Positions 19,601-28,376 are shown, counted from the stretch's first letter. The stretch is DNA of 57,500 nt from Prorocentrum cordatum (GCA_963575745.1 CAUYUJ010020281.1:303960-361459); one strand, 5' to 3'. Numbers and translations: made by a program. Notes: a model not told the origin generated them from the sequence alone.

Positions 19601-20345
19601 GGTCAACCGTGGACACCTACGCCACGCCGCGGCCACGGAGCTCGTGCCGTGCGGCCAGGTGCTGAACGCGCTGAACAGCAACCAGCCGCCAGGCCCACCG
19701 CCAGGCGCCCCGCCGAGGACCTCAGGGCCCGCACCTCGTCCAGACTCTGGAGGAGGCGGCGGTGGTGCAGGCGGCGGCCCTCCGCCGCCCGGCCCAGGCG
19801 GAGGAGGAGGACCTGCTGGACCCGCGCCGCCAGACGCAGACGAGGACATGTTCCTCGACCTGACCGGACCGGCGCCGCAGAAGCGCCCCCGCAGTGAAGG
19901 TCAGCCTCCAGCACCACCCGCGCTACCAGCACCAGCACAGCAGCCAGGCATCGCGCGGCACAACTTCGGCAACATTGAGATGTCCTCAGCAAATCAGCGC
20001 ATTCATCAGTACCATGAGTGGCTGGCCCGCCGTCAGGGTGACGGTGATTTCACTACCAGTGGAGGAGCTAGCGGCAGTGGAGGATCGGCCCCACCGCCCT
20101 CGGGAGGAGCCGTGCAGCAGCAGCAGCCACCGCTGCCGCCGCCAGCGGGGCCGCAGCCGCCACCTGCGGCGGCTGCGGCCGACCCGCCGGCGCCAGACTC
20201 AGGCGGTGCTGCCGCCCCTGCGGATGCCGCTGCTCCTGCCGCCGAAGAATTTCAACGTCCTGAACCCGCGCCTCAGGGCCCAGTCGACGCCGCCGAGGAC
20301 GACAAGCAGTCCGACAGTTCCGGATCGGGCATGATTCGGGAGTAG
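16638..20345 (+). CDS. pol: copia pol part 1: protease, methyltransferase-like, integrase
   Basis: The frame is +1 to gag and overlaps its last 50 nt; there is no ATG, so the start given is only the open-frame boundary. Residues 22-130 are a retropepsin with VVDVACLFCVSG (D27; Val replaces the usual Thr/Ser) and the later ALGLLIGRDF. Residues about 387-600 are a methyltransferase-like domain (EW 389-390; FPCQQW with PC 449-450; FEW with E505). Residues 654-690 carry the integrase zinc site H654, H659, C687, C690. The catalytic triad is D717, D776, E811. A Pro/Gly-rich region (about 1015-1235) follows. TAG at 20343-20345 interrupts the frame that continues in RT. Confidence 0.9.
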   Translation: MSRSHLPNVNVAIGSDKPQDEGIGVVDVACLFCVSGKKWYDNYKGILTRMGLADQILEEPEDEVYRFGNGGTLPSKLRVTAPLVLCGQAGRIVFSVVDSTALGLLIGRDFIQPSKIDISLWKGQIRIGNATQKLATSAAGHPAIKLQSEDWRAIWDAGRGHKPGVTRQLDKTMYIEVEKSIDRRERKTRTGDPPTVNSTTRPSAQIDTINNLVTKKELNVPRRLQPRRPRGSRLLSAVASALVCCSTAAPAPSLALAVLPEATYPTTCATESLQDCIACGETTFEACSHRGFCSDCVFGTPVTLSYDQDVITSDCRGPEVNIVEQEQLRVRTLKKGTKPQLIAGERSAFVTSKSGIQPRRIGQALTSDLAKSTTRSSPTSTPTSTVLYEWRCNSDSKLSATWRKKGGAAVRCGLPGLDLSKQFVVQKLEGRVRKNLASGKSVRVHAAFPCQQWTSLQRLVVKIDPSKLPKLKKDRAKSQQMIGLFLQSMSRLRKEFGTQLAVSFEWSRYCDGWGPAKNATANKLKEQLPRIVDFDGCAFDLKTKKGIHIKKPWRIITDHFGFDGSLRRFCSGGHPHAEARGKDAKRSENYTDKLVKVLAEQLRRPNRRPVREAHPTSTTRRASRRAVPAAAAAQEPALTAAEERTCRSAVMQLHVNTGHPSIDSLARAIRVTGGSQRSIKMAFNLYCEVCAAHQRPLPHLPGRIRLDRDFNDSIGVDLFTLADYAGNQLIFLNVVDLASGFTMCGTVASRHPPVVFARLLQIWIAPFGAPQRVIFDGGGEFERELSKELEDMGCRLMTTSAAAPQQNATVERRGGQCKVHARKLIDQFSIRFDQTAVAHKVQWLIASVCWAMNSQVNSTGYSPWQWVLGRGLRLPCCLLDNAGRLSLHERIVSDKPFSERIAIMKAAQTSTQQLRFNQSLSRALLARSRADGAQHASDVYQTGDQVYYWRGNGKPKREWALQWHGPGMIIGFEGASNVWVSHPSTTVKVNRGHLRHAAATELVPCGQVLNALNSNQPPGPPPGAPPRTSGPAPRPDSGGGGGGAGGGPPPPGPGGGGGPAGPAPPDADEDMFLDLTGPAPQKRPRSEGQPPAPPALPAPAQQPGIARHNFGNIEMSSANQRIHQYHEWLARRQGDGDFTTSGGASGSGGSAPPPSGGAVQQQQPPLPPPAGPQPPPAAAAADPPAPDSGGAAAPADAAAPAAEEFQRPEPAPQGPVDAAEDDKQSDSSGSGMIRE

Positions 20346-22382
20346 GCTCAGATTGCGGAGGAGCAGGTGCGCCAGGAGACCATGGCTCGCCGCCCACTGG
20401 ACACCGAGGACCAGCGCGGTACCAAGACGCAGCGCCAAGTTCGACAAGAGAACGCACCAGTGGCACTGCAGCGTGACCGCCAGCAAGAGCTCGACCCCCG
20501 CGAGCGCGCCGCAAATCGCAAGGAGCTACTGAACGACCTGCCTCAGTGCTTCAAGAGGCCGAGGGGCACGAACAAGGTCGACCTCTACCTAGACAACTAC
20601 TTCCAGAAGCACGTGGACGAGCTCTACGCTAGTACACGACTCCGCGAAGCACTGCTCACGGGGAACGCCACCGCCAAGGAGCTCAAGTACGACACGTTGA
20701 GCGCCACCGAGAATAAGAACATGGACGCCGCCATGAAGACCGAGTGGTCCAAGTGGACGGAGTTCGGCGCCTACAAGAAGCTCCCGCCCAGGGAGCTGAA
20801 GGAGCTCCTGCGGCGCAACCCTGGCATTCGCCCTGTGGGCACTCGCTGGGTGCTGACCAGCAAGGGCCAGAACGTCATGAAGGCTCGCCTGGTCGTGCAG
20901 GGCTGCCAGGAGGACAAGTCGCAGATCAGGACGGACGCACCTACGGGATCCAGGGGCGCGCTGTACCTGACCCTCGCTGCCGCAGCCCAGAAGGGCTGGG
21001 ATCTCTCGTCCTACGACGCGATGACGGCCTGCCTGCAGTCGGGTAACATCGAGAGGCTGCTGCTCCTGCGCATGCCGGCCAAGAACCCGCCGCCGGGGAC
21101 TCAGCCCGGCGAGATCGTCATGGCCACAGGCGCGATCTACGGGACGCGCGACGCCGGGAGGCAGTGGTACCTCTACGCGCAGAAGGTCTTCGCCGAGCAT
21201 GGCCTTGTGGAGAGCAAGCTCGAGAAGGGCCTCTACTACTTCTACGACGAAGGTGGGCTCGCCGCTGTGGTCCACTCTCATGTGGGCGATTTCCTGACCG
21301 CCCAGCGCAGCAACTCCACGAAGTGGGAGGCTACCATCGCCTCGCTGGGGAAGAAGTTGCACCTCAAGCAGGTCGAAGGGGTCATCAAGTACTGCGGACG
21401 TACCATCACCAAGCTCGACGACGAGTTCCGCGTGACCCAGGCCACCGCTGCAGCGCAGGTGGACTTTGTCGACCTGAAGGCCACCAAGGGCCGAGGTGCC
21501 GAGGACCGGCTCACCGCCACCGAGGTGACGAGCTACCGCCACACGCTCGGGCAGCTGTTGTGGCTAGCGGTGCAGACCCGGGTAGACATAGCCTGCCCGG
21601 TGAGCTTCGCAGCTCGCCGCACCAACGTCGCCACCGTGGCCGACGCGAAGACGCTCAACAAGACGGTTGCCTACGTGCACTCCACCGCGAACTTCGCGAT
21701 CGTGCCCAAGCGCAAGCTCGTCGACCTGGAGACGGCCATCACCGTGTGCTTCAGCGACGCCGCGTTCGCCAACGTGGACGGCGTCAAGAGCCAGTGGGGC
21801 ATGGTGATGGGGCTCACCCACCGCCCGCGCGACGTCGTCGGTGGTCGCTACGACCTGTGTCTGCCAGTCGCCTGGCACTCCGGCACGGTCAAAAGGTCGG
21901 TGAAGTCGACCCTCGCCGCCGAGGGCTACGCCACCCTCGAAGGATCGGAGACCAACATTTGGTTCCGACAGCTGCTCACCGAGGCCTACAACCCCAAGAC
22001 GGCGCTCAAGCAGATTGGCGTGCTCGCCGACAAGCGCCCGGGGGAGATCTACAGCGACAGCAAGGGCCTCGTGTCGTACATCCAGTCCGATGTGGGCCAG
22101 TCTACGGACAAGCGGTTCCGCATCGTCGCCTCCATGATCAAGGAGGCCGTGCATCCCAACAGTGCGCTCAAGCTCAGTTGGATCCCGACCTGGGCCATGG
22201 TCGCGGACGCCCTGACGAAGGCCATGGAGGCCGGCGTCCTGCTGTCGTTCTTCGGGGCCCGCAAGCACACCTACGGGGCCCGGCAGCCGCGCGCCGCCAT
22301 GCTCGCCTCGGTGCTGTTCACCTGCCTCGGCAAGGTCAAGGGACAGCCAACGCCGACGCCGACGACGCCGGACTTCAGCTAA
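20346..22382 (+). pseudogene. pol: copia pol part 2: reverse transcriptase and RNase H
   Basis: It is in the same frame as the preceding pol segment, separated only by TAG at 20343-20345. The first ATG-like position is a GTG-type start at 20367; no independent start is expected. The RVT_2 reverse transcriptase is recognised from GTRWVLTSKGQNVMKARLVV, YDAMTACLQSG (motif A Asp at 21015), ATGAIYGTRDAGRQWYLY, and HSHVGDFLTA. The copia motif C is normally VDD; here the first Asp is Gly (codon GGC at 21285), so polymerase activity is doubtful. RNase H follows, with SDAAFAN, LAAEGYATLEG, IYSDSKGL and VADALTK supplying its acidic residues. It ends at TAA 22380. Confidence 0.9.
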
Positions 22383-22583
22383 TACCTGCGCCTGCTGACG
22401 TTCGCGCTGTTCTACGGCATGGCCATCGGGTTCGGCATCTTCATGATGCTGTGGGCGATCATGAGGCAGAGCCACGCGATTGCCACCGAGCAGAGCGTCG
22501 CCGAGGCCAAGGCCATGGGCGAGCAACCCTGGCTGGGACGGCCGCCTACTGGGCCGGCGCCGCAACATACCGACGATCCCTGA
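22383..22583 (+). CDS. in-frame transmembrane stretch after copia pol
   Basis: Directly after the pol TAA, the same frame stays open for 66 codons to TGA at 22581. It begins YLRLLTFALFYGMAIGFGI and continues FMMLWAIMRQ: about 25 hydrophobic residues followed by basic and polar ones, a convincing single membrane span. It has no own start until internal Met codons. It would be expressed only by stop readthrough or if the TAA is a mutation. Copia pol proteins do not normally carry a membrane segment. I do not recognise a family. Confidence 0.45.
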   Translation, partial: YLRLLTFALFYGMAIGFGIFMMLWAIMRQSHAIATEQSVAEAKAMGEQPWLGRPPTGPAPQHTDDP

Positions 22584-22611
22584 GGACCGTGACTATGACG
22601 GCGATGTCATC

Positions 22612-23262
22612 ATGCAGCCCCCTGGAGGCGCAAGCAGTGCGAGTTCAGCGACATCGGCGTCTGGCGTGTCTTTCGGACACCATCCATCGCAGCCACCAAT
22701 TCCAGCATTTCCAGCACTGCAGCAGGCGCCGATGCCGCCAACACCGCCACCTTCCAGTGCATCGCCATCACCGTGCACGGCAACATCGACCCCGGGAGTG
22801 GGACGATCGAGGTCAGCAAGGACCTCAAGCAGCTCAGGCAGCTCGGCACCTACATCGCCAAGCATCGTTTCCGTGACGAGCTCATCGAGTGCGATCAGCG
22901 CCAGTGGAGTCCAGTGGCACGGGTCGTCGCCTACGGTAGAGCCCAGCGACCTGCTTGATTGCATCGGCAATCGGCACGACTTCGTGGTCGGCCACAACTC
23001 GCACAGCGTATACATCACCTGCAAGAGCTGCAAGAAGCACGCGTCTGGGCTGACCCGTTGCTATCGCAGCAGCAACCCGGATTTCACGATCTTCCCGCCG
23101 GGCGTGATGCGCGACCTCATGGGTCGATGGCGCAAGATCACAGGCCGAGAGTGCGGGCGAGGATCAGATCTGACGGACAAGCCGATGAAGCCCAAGAAGG
23201 GCGACTGTTCCATGCTGCTGCCCAGACTGTCGCGGTTTTTCATCGCGACCTTGTTCACGTAA
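22612..23262 (+). CDS. copia-internal ORF3, Ser/Pro-rich with Cys/His module
   Basis: The frame opens upstream (from 22480) without ATG; the first ATG is 22612, giving 216 residues. The N-terminal two thirds are Ser/Thr/Ala/Pro-rich low complexity. The C-terminal part reads NRHDFVVGHNSHSVYITCKS and CKKHASGLTRC, a possible small zinc-binding module (CxxCxxH plus C), then a basic tail. It is +1 relative to pol and overlaps no known domain. It may be the frameshifted continuation of a longer pol C-terminus (transmembrane stretch, linker, Cys module) or a separate accessory gene. Function unknown. Confidence 0.45.
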   Translation: MQPPGGASSASSATSASGVSFGHHPSQPPIPAFPALQQAPMPPTPPPSSASPSPCTATSTPGVGRSRSARTSSSSGSSAPTSPSIVSVTSSSSAISASGVQWHGSSPTVEPSDLLDCIGNRHDFVVGHNSHSVYITCKSCKKHASGLTRCYRSSNPDFTIFPPGVMRDLMGRWRKITGRECGRGSDLTDKPMKPKKGDCSMLLPRLSRFFIATLFT

Positions 23263-23666
23263 GTCCGCATTGCTGTTTCAGACTTCACGCCTGGTGCAAA
23301 GATTTACACGTAACTCCGCATTTCAGAAGCTTCAGTTCAGTCTGCATAGTTTTGGATGTGACGACGTTCACACCCATTCAGATGGCTCTTTTTGAGTTCT
23401 GTCGCTTCGCGATCGGACTCTAGCCATGCCTTGTCTTTGATTATAGCGCCGGCGGCGCTGAGAGCTGTGAGTACCCTGCAGGTCGCGTGTAGCGCATCCG
23501 CTTAAGTGCCCCGACGGGCTGCCTGCGATTGCAAGCCGTGTCGAGCCGTTTGCTCGCCTTCTGCCAGCGCGCCTGGCCTCCGCCTAATGAAGCTAGCGCC
23601 AGGCTCATATGCCCGGCTGCTCACGGCGCATCGTGTGCGCCCGCCCGCTGCTTTTGAGCACCGTGC
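23263..23666 (+). other. copia 3' untranslated region
   Basis: About 400 nt between ORF3 and the polypurine tract with no recognisable coding frame. Confidence 0.6.
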
Positions 23667-23674
23667 AGGAGGAG
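23667..23674 (+). promoter_or_regulatory. copia polypurine tract
   Basis: AGGAGGAG lies immediately 5' of the 3' LTR and is the expected plus-strand primer site for reverse transcription. It is short, and GGA is common here, so position rather than sequence carries the call. Confidence 0.7.
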
Positions 23675-23854
23675 TGTGATTCCAGAAGACTCGCTGCTGT
23701 TCTCACTCGCTCTCTGCTGTTGCTGCTTAGCTGTCCAGGGTCGCTCTGCCGCCGCCCGTTTGGCTCTAATAATTTCAGGGCCCTTGGCTGATTGAGCTAC
23801 GATCCGCTCTGCGAGCGTTTCCAAACGATAGATCCGCGATTTTTCCATATCACA
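23675..23854 (+). repeat. copia 3' LTR
   Basis: 180 bp, starting TGTGAT and ending ATCACA, 97.2 percent identical to the 5' LTR by direct comparison (5 differences). It is followed by the GGAGG target duplication. Confidence 0.95.
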
Positions 23855-24110
23855 GGAGGAACAGGAGGAGGGTTGAGTGGGAGGAGTTGGGTAGGAGGCG
23901 GAGGAGGAGGAAGAGCAGAGTATGGAGGAGACGGAGGAGAAGGAGTACGGAGGAGGGATAATGAAAAGGAGGAGTGGGATGAGGGAGGAGGAGGAGGACG
24001 AAGAGGAGGAGAAGCAGGAGGAGGAGGAGGAAAAGGAAGAGGATGATGATGATGAGGAGGACGAGGAGGATAATGATGATGAGGAGGAGCAGGAAGAGGA
24101 GGGTTGTACG
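23855..24110 (+). repeat. GGA/GAT-rich tract right of the copia element
   Basis: Continuation of the purine tract into which copia inserted. GGA triplets with AAG, GAT and AGC variants become GATGATGAT-rich near 24040-24080. Confidence 0.9.
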
Positions 24111-24301
24111 GGCACCCTTGCATCCTGGAGTCTTGTGCTTTTCCTGGCACACTCTTGAAGAGGAGCAGGGCCCTCAATGATGGTCGCAGCTTGACGAGAT
24201 CCAGTCTTCTGCGAGAGGGTCCAGACTTGTCCGATTGCTAAACATCTTGCCAGTAGCAGAATGGTCCCCATCGAGGCAGAAGCGAAGGATCGACCTCTCG
24301 C
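24111..24301. other. intergenic, nothing recognised
   Basis: No coding or repeat feature is seen. Confidence 0.5.
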
Positions 24302-24550
24302 CTATGGCGGAAGCCGACGGGGGGTCTGCGTACGTCGGCGGAAGTAGAACGATGGGAGTTCTGTCGACGGAAGTTTCGTGGAAGCCAGCGGAAGTAATGA
24401 TGGTTGATCTTCACGACAGAAGTCAACGCGGGCGTCTTCGGGGGTTCCGGAGATGTCCAGCTCGAGACCCTCTCCGCGGAGAAGCTTGCCAGCCATCCCC
24501 ACGAAATTCACCAAAGACGGGTTGACTCCTTGTATCCAGAACGTTTTCAT
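24302..24550 (-). other. candidate coding exon, family unknown
   Basis: The - strand reads MKTFWIQGVNPSLVNFVGMA, then GEGLELDISGTPEDARVDFC. The residue mix is protein-like and differs from the surrounding low-complexity frames. It is preceded by CCTGCAAAAG, a plausible pyrimidine-rich 3' splice acceptor ending in AG. The end of coding is unclear, since the frame becomes Ser/Thr/Arg-rich after about 24400. I do not recognise the family. It could equally be a pseudogene fragment. Confidence 0.35.
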
Positions 24551-25062
24551 TTCTTTTGCAGGAGTGTCGAGGCGACCGCGTGGACACGAATATTAGCACG
24601 TGACATCTGTTCCATGATGTGCCTACGAAAGCAGGATGAACACAGCGAACTCAAATTGACGCCATCGGTCACCAATGTGATCAAACCAAGAGGAACGCGC
24701 AAAGCGGGGTCAGACGAAGCTGGAAGGTCCCGCCCAACACATTGATCCCGTGGCTCCCAAGTTGCCCCGATAATTCTGCTGCGCGCGACACCTCTCAAGC
24801 TCGACTTGTGTTTGGTCCCTCTGCTGCTGACCGCGCGGCAGCCGGCAAGGTCGAGTGCCGCTTCGGTGCACGCCTTGCCAATCGTCACCAGCCGCGTACC
24901 GAAAGACCTTCCGCCCCGACAGCCGCCTCATGCGATGCGCTGCCCTTCTTCCGCTGCTGGACTTCCGGGCGGCAACCTCACAGACTTCCAACGTCGCGAA
25001 AGCACTGTGGCGGCTGGCTTCCCGAGTTCTGAGCCTATGGGGACTCGTCTCGTCACCACCCA
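24551..25062. other. intergenic, no gene recognised
   Basis: Frames on both strands are short, with no known domain. Confidence 0.4.
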
Positions 25063-25230
25063 CCAAACGACTCCAACCCAACCCGAAGGCCTCAATTTGC
25101 CCTCCATTTCCAGTGTGGGGGGGTCGGGGAACATGGAAAAAAACACATGGAACCCGTACCCCCTCAACCCGAAGTTCGAGTCAAATTCGGGTCTTCGGGT
25201 TTGGTTGGGGTCGTCTGGTAGGTAGTAATT
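25063..25230. repeat. inverted-repeat (MITE-like) element
   Basis: CCACCAAACGACTCCAACCC and CAACCCGAAG on the left are matched in reverse on the right by CTTCGGGTTTGG, TTGGGGTCGTCTGGTAGG. The imperfect terminal inverted repeats of roughly 40 bp enclose about 90 bp of unrelated sequence. Confidence 0.6.
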
Positions 25231-25288
25231 TCGGGACCATCAAGCATTACCAAGGACGTACCAAGGACGAATGCGGTCAGGAGCTTTT

Positions 25289-25428
25289 GGATAGCGTGTC
25301 GCGCCGCCGGTTCTGGCCCACCACGCTTGGGAGCAGCACGCTGTCCGCTTCCCGGTCCCCCAGCGTCAACGTCCCGAGCTCTTCCGAGACCCCCGCCCCG
25401 CGGGGGGGGGGGGAGCGACACGCTATCC
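25289..25428. repeat. short element with perfect 14-bp inverted ends
   Basis: GGATAGCGTGTCGC (25289-25302) is inverted exactly at 25415-25428. A further direct copy of ATAGCGTGTCGC starts at 25440. The interior is GC-rich with a G12 run. It may be a small MITE or a nested duplication. Confidence 0.55.
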
Positions 25429-25821
25429 GTTCGCAGGGCATAGCGTGTCGCTGGGGCCGCCGCCGCGACGGGCTGAGCACACGCTCCCGGCAGCAGCCAG
25501 TCCCCAGGATGGTGTCGGGAGCCCGGGGTGCTTGCGCGGTGAGCAAGGCGCGAGGTCGGAGGTCTGGGCCCCCCCTGCCCCCCATGTCTCGTTCCAGGGG
25601 GGCAGAGGAGCCACAGCCAACTCACCCACCATGCTTCCAGACCACCCCCCCGCCCCCCCAGCCTCCTCTCCCAGGTCCACCCTCGCTGGGGTAATTAATC
25701 ATGCCAGCTCTGCTTGCCCTCGGCTTCTGTTTCCCAACTTGCCATCCTTCTCTGGCTTCTCCCCCCGCCGCTTCTGGAGCGGGACACGAGGGCAGCGACA
25801 GAGACGGGCAGCGGCTTTTGA

Positions 25822-26799
25822 CTCTGCGCCGAGGCCCTTCTCGGTGAGCGGGCCATCGGCCTCCAGCACCCGTGGGACGAGGAGGGCGCCAGCAGCTGGG
25901 CAGGCGAGGACACCGACGGCAAGTTCCCGTGGGAGAAGCCCGTGCCTTCGCTGGACGACATCCGGGCTATCACCCAGAGCACCGCGAGGCAGCACGAGGG
26001 CGCCCATAGTAGTGACGAGTCTGCCCGGGAGCTGCCCGACGGACGATTAGCTCCAGACCCCCCGAGAGACGACATCTGGGCCCCCACCAACAGCAGCGCG
26101 TGGCAGCACACGGCCCGCCTAAACGCGCCCCCGAAGCGCGTGGCGATCGCGTACCGCGGCGACTACCACCGCAGGGTTCTCCTCGAGCACGCCGTCGAGT
26201 ATTCGGAGGACCCGGACGTCGAGAACTCGTCGGTGGCGTACGGCTGCTCCGATTTCTTCCACAATGCCGAGCAGCACTGGCAGAATCTGGTGGCCCCGCT
26301 GGAGGCCGCGGGCGCCAGCGTGAAGACGTACTTCCACTCGTACAGGGACGTGGCGTGCCCACAGCGCGATGCGCGCCTTGTGCGCGAGCTCCGTCCAAGA
26401 CGCCACGAGTGGTCGAGGGCGCACTTAGAGCTCATAGTGGACAGCTACCTCAGGGTGCTCGAACTCGTCCTCGAAGACGAGGATGATCTCGACGCCGTCG
26501 TGTTGACTCGCTTTGACCTCCGATACCGGGAGCCGATCACAGCGTTTGATATAGACTGGAGCGTCACCAACGTAGCCCACAGGGAAGGTGAACTGTCGTG
26601 GCTTAAACAGCGGAAGTTGTCAGATCTCTTCTACGTCCTCCCGATCGGGCACGTGCAGCCCTTGATGGAGGCGCTGAGAGTGTCTGGCACGGATCCACCA
26701 GGACACAAAGCCACCGGAGCAGGGCACTGGATCTGGCACCCGTTCACAGAAGCGATGGGGAAGGAGCGGGTGCGGCTGAATTTGGAAGCGAAGCAGTAG
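25822..26799 (+). CDS. 3' portion of an unrecognised cellular protein gene
   Basis: The frame opens after TGA at 25819 and runs 325 codons to TAG at 26797. There is no ATG near its start, so a 5' exon or truncation is likely; the start given is the open-frame limit. The distinctive part begins at about 26110: KRVAIAYRGDYHRR, then a Ser/Asp/Phe-rich block, KTYFHSYRDVACPQRDARLV, HLELIVDSYLRVLELVLED, AVVLTRFDLRYREPI and SDLFYVLPIGHVQPL, ending GAGHWIWHPFTEAMG. The LTRFDLRY segment recalls acidic donor-binding stretches in glycosyltransferase-like proteins, but this is only a resemblance. The low-complexity N-terminus (Asp/Ser/Pro) may be linker. There are no membrane segments in the visible part. 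Confidence 0.6.
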   Translation, partial: LCAEALLGERAIGLQHPWDEEGASSWAGEDTDGKFPWEKPVPSLDDIRAITQSTARQHEGAHSSDESARELPDGRLAPDPPRDDIWAPTNSSAWQHTARLNAPPKRVAIAYRGDYHRRVLLEHAVEYSEDPDVENSSVAYGCSDFFHNAEQHWQNLVAPLEAAGASVKTYFHSYRDVACPQRDARLVRELRPRRHEWSRAHLELIVDSYLRVLELVLEDEDDLDAVVLTRFDLRYREPITAFDIDWSVTNVAHREGELSWLKQRKLSDLFYVLPIGHVQPLMEALRVSGTDPPGHKATGAGHWIWHPFTEAMGKERVRLNLEAKQ

Positions 26800-26984
26800 T
26801 AATGTGTACCCACCCCTCCAAGTTGCAGAGGTGAGTTGAACGGCAGAGGCCTTAACAAGTGCGGGAGATGGGAAGGAGGGGACGGCGAGGAGGCACAGTC
26901 TGTCTCGCCCCCTCCTGGACAGGTGTTGTTTTTTTCGAGAGTGGGCGCGGACCGCTTCTGCAGCCCTCTCGGTCTCCGTCGGGC

Positions 26985-27140
26985 ACCGTCAGCTCTCTCT
27001 CTCTCTCTTTATCTCTCTCTCTCTCTCTTTCGCGCTCTTTCTTTCTCTCTCTCTCACTCTTTCCTTTTCTCTCTCCGCCCAATCTCGCCACCTCTCCTCT
27101 CTCTCTCTCTCTCTCCCTCTTCCTCTCTCTCTCGCCCGTC
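26985..27140 (+). repeat. CT-rich microsatellite
   Basis: (CT)n runs with TTT and CGC interruptions, densest at 26996-27055 and 27093-27133. Confidence 0.92.
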
Positions 27141-28150
27141 AGGGGTCCCCGATGTGACCAAGGACGCCTCCGGGCCCGCCCCGGGCGAAGGGCGAAGAGC
27201 AGCATGGCCCGGGTAAGCCCACCGCCAGGGAATACCAAGACATGCCGCCGCGCCGTTGGCTCCGATGCGCGGCCCTCCGTCTCGGGGAGGGCGCCTCGGG
27301 CACCAGGGCAAACGCCGCCTCGGACGCGGTGGGCTTGCCGTGGGGTTTGCCGCGGTGCCGGCCTTGTCTACTCGGGCGCGGGGCGCAGGGTTTGCCGTGG
27401 GTTTGCCGTGGTGTCGGCGTCGTCCACTTGGACGCGTCGATTACAAAAGCCGCGGAGACATGTCCACCGCGTCGGAGTCGTGCCTCTGGACCTCGAGGAG
27501 TGGTGGGCATCATAGTTGCCCTGACACGTCCGTGTTGAAACGGAACACGTACTGTCTTCAAAGTGTCCAGGTTGAGCACGCTGCGTGTTAGCTTGGCACG
27601 TATTGGCCCACGTTTTGGCTGACGTATCGCGCCGGACCCGCGTTTTCAATCTACTGGTTGAGCCCCGTATCAACACGCTACGAGTTGCGTGTTGCGTATC
27701 GGGGCAGCTACGGTGTGTATGGATATTTGCCTCTCCCGAGGCTGAATAAGTATCCATACCCACCGCTCCTTAGGTACCATGGGCAGGCCTCCAGCAATGG
27801 CGGTTCTGAGCGCTTCCTGGCGGCGCAGAGCTGGCCGAGACCGAGATTCCGCCCCGCCTGGAGAAGATATAGACCTCTGGCCCCGAAGCCGAAACCATTT
27901 CGGCCGATGTGTTCCCCCGGGTGATCTTCGAGGCCTGCGCCACTCTGCCGACCCCGGCGAGGGCTGGGGAACGTCTTCGCCAGAAGCTGCTCCTCTCCAG
28001 CGGGGCCCCTCCCCCCCTTGAAGTCCACTTCCTCGCCTCTCCTGGAGGGCGATCTGACCAGGATCTCGAGGGTGATCCAGCTGTGGCCACTGGAGCCCCC
28101 CTGGAGGCCCACGAGAGGAGAAGGAGGACGATGAGTGAGGAGAGCGTGCT
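27141..28150. other. intergenic, no gene recognised
   Basis: GGTTTGCCGTGG-type short direct repeats occur at 27325-27415. A local inverted repeat GTATGGATA/TATCCATAC spans 27717-27762. No convincing coding frame is seen. Confidence 0.45.
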
Positions 28151-28226
28151 CATCCTCCTCCTCCTCCTCCTCCTCCTCCTCCTCCTCCTCCTCATGCTCC
28201 TCTTCCTCCTCCTGATCCTCCTCCAC
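28151..28226 (+). repeat. TCC trinucleotide tract
   Basis: (CTC)n pyrimidine tract, complement of the GGA tracts elsewhere. Confidence 0.92.
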
Positions 28227-28376
28227 AGCACTTCAGTCGGGCCGTTCCGAAGGCAAGTTCGCCGAGTGCGGCTCCCGCTGGGAGAACGCCCTTCGCGAAG
28301 TAGTCGTCTGCGCCGGGGGCTGGGGGCCCGTCCAGTGTCCTGCGCCAGCCTCCCTCGCAGCTGGTCTCGAGGAACG

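Larger units (their letters stand above)
14597..23854 (+). mobile_element. structurally complete Ty1/copia LTR retrotransposon (9258 bp)
   Basis: The 180-bp LTRs (14597-14776 and 23675-23854) both start TGTGAT and end ATCACA. They are flanked by GGAGG on both sides (14592-14596 and 23855-23859), a 5-bp target duplication in a GGA tract. After the 5' LTR comes a primer-binding site. The order gag, protease, integrase, RT, RNase H is the copia order (integrase before RT). A methyltransferase-like domain lies between protease and integrase, and extra reading frames lie between RNase H and the 3' LTR. The LTRs differ at 5 of 180 sites. An internal TAG and two altered catalytic motifs indicate that this copy is now inactive. 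Confidence 0.95.

Noticed and set aside
20589-22568. Long - strand frames antisense to copia pol (about 317 and 334 residues)
   Set aside because: Antisense shadows of a GC3-rich gene. No domain is recognised, while the + strand has RT and RNase H.
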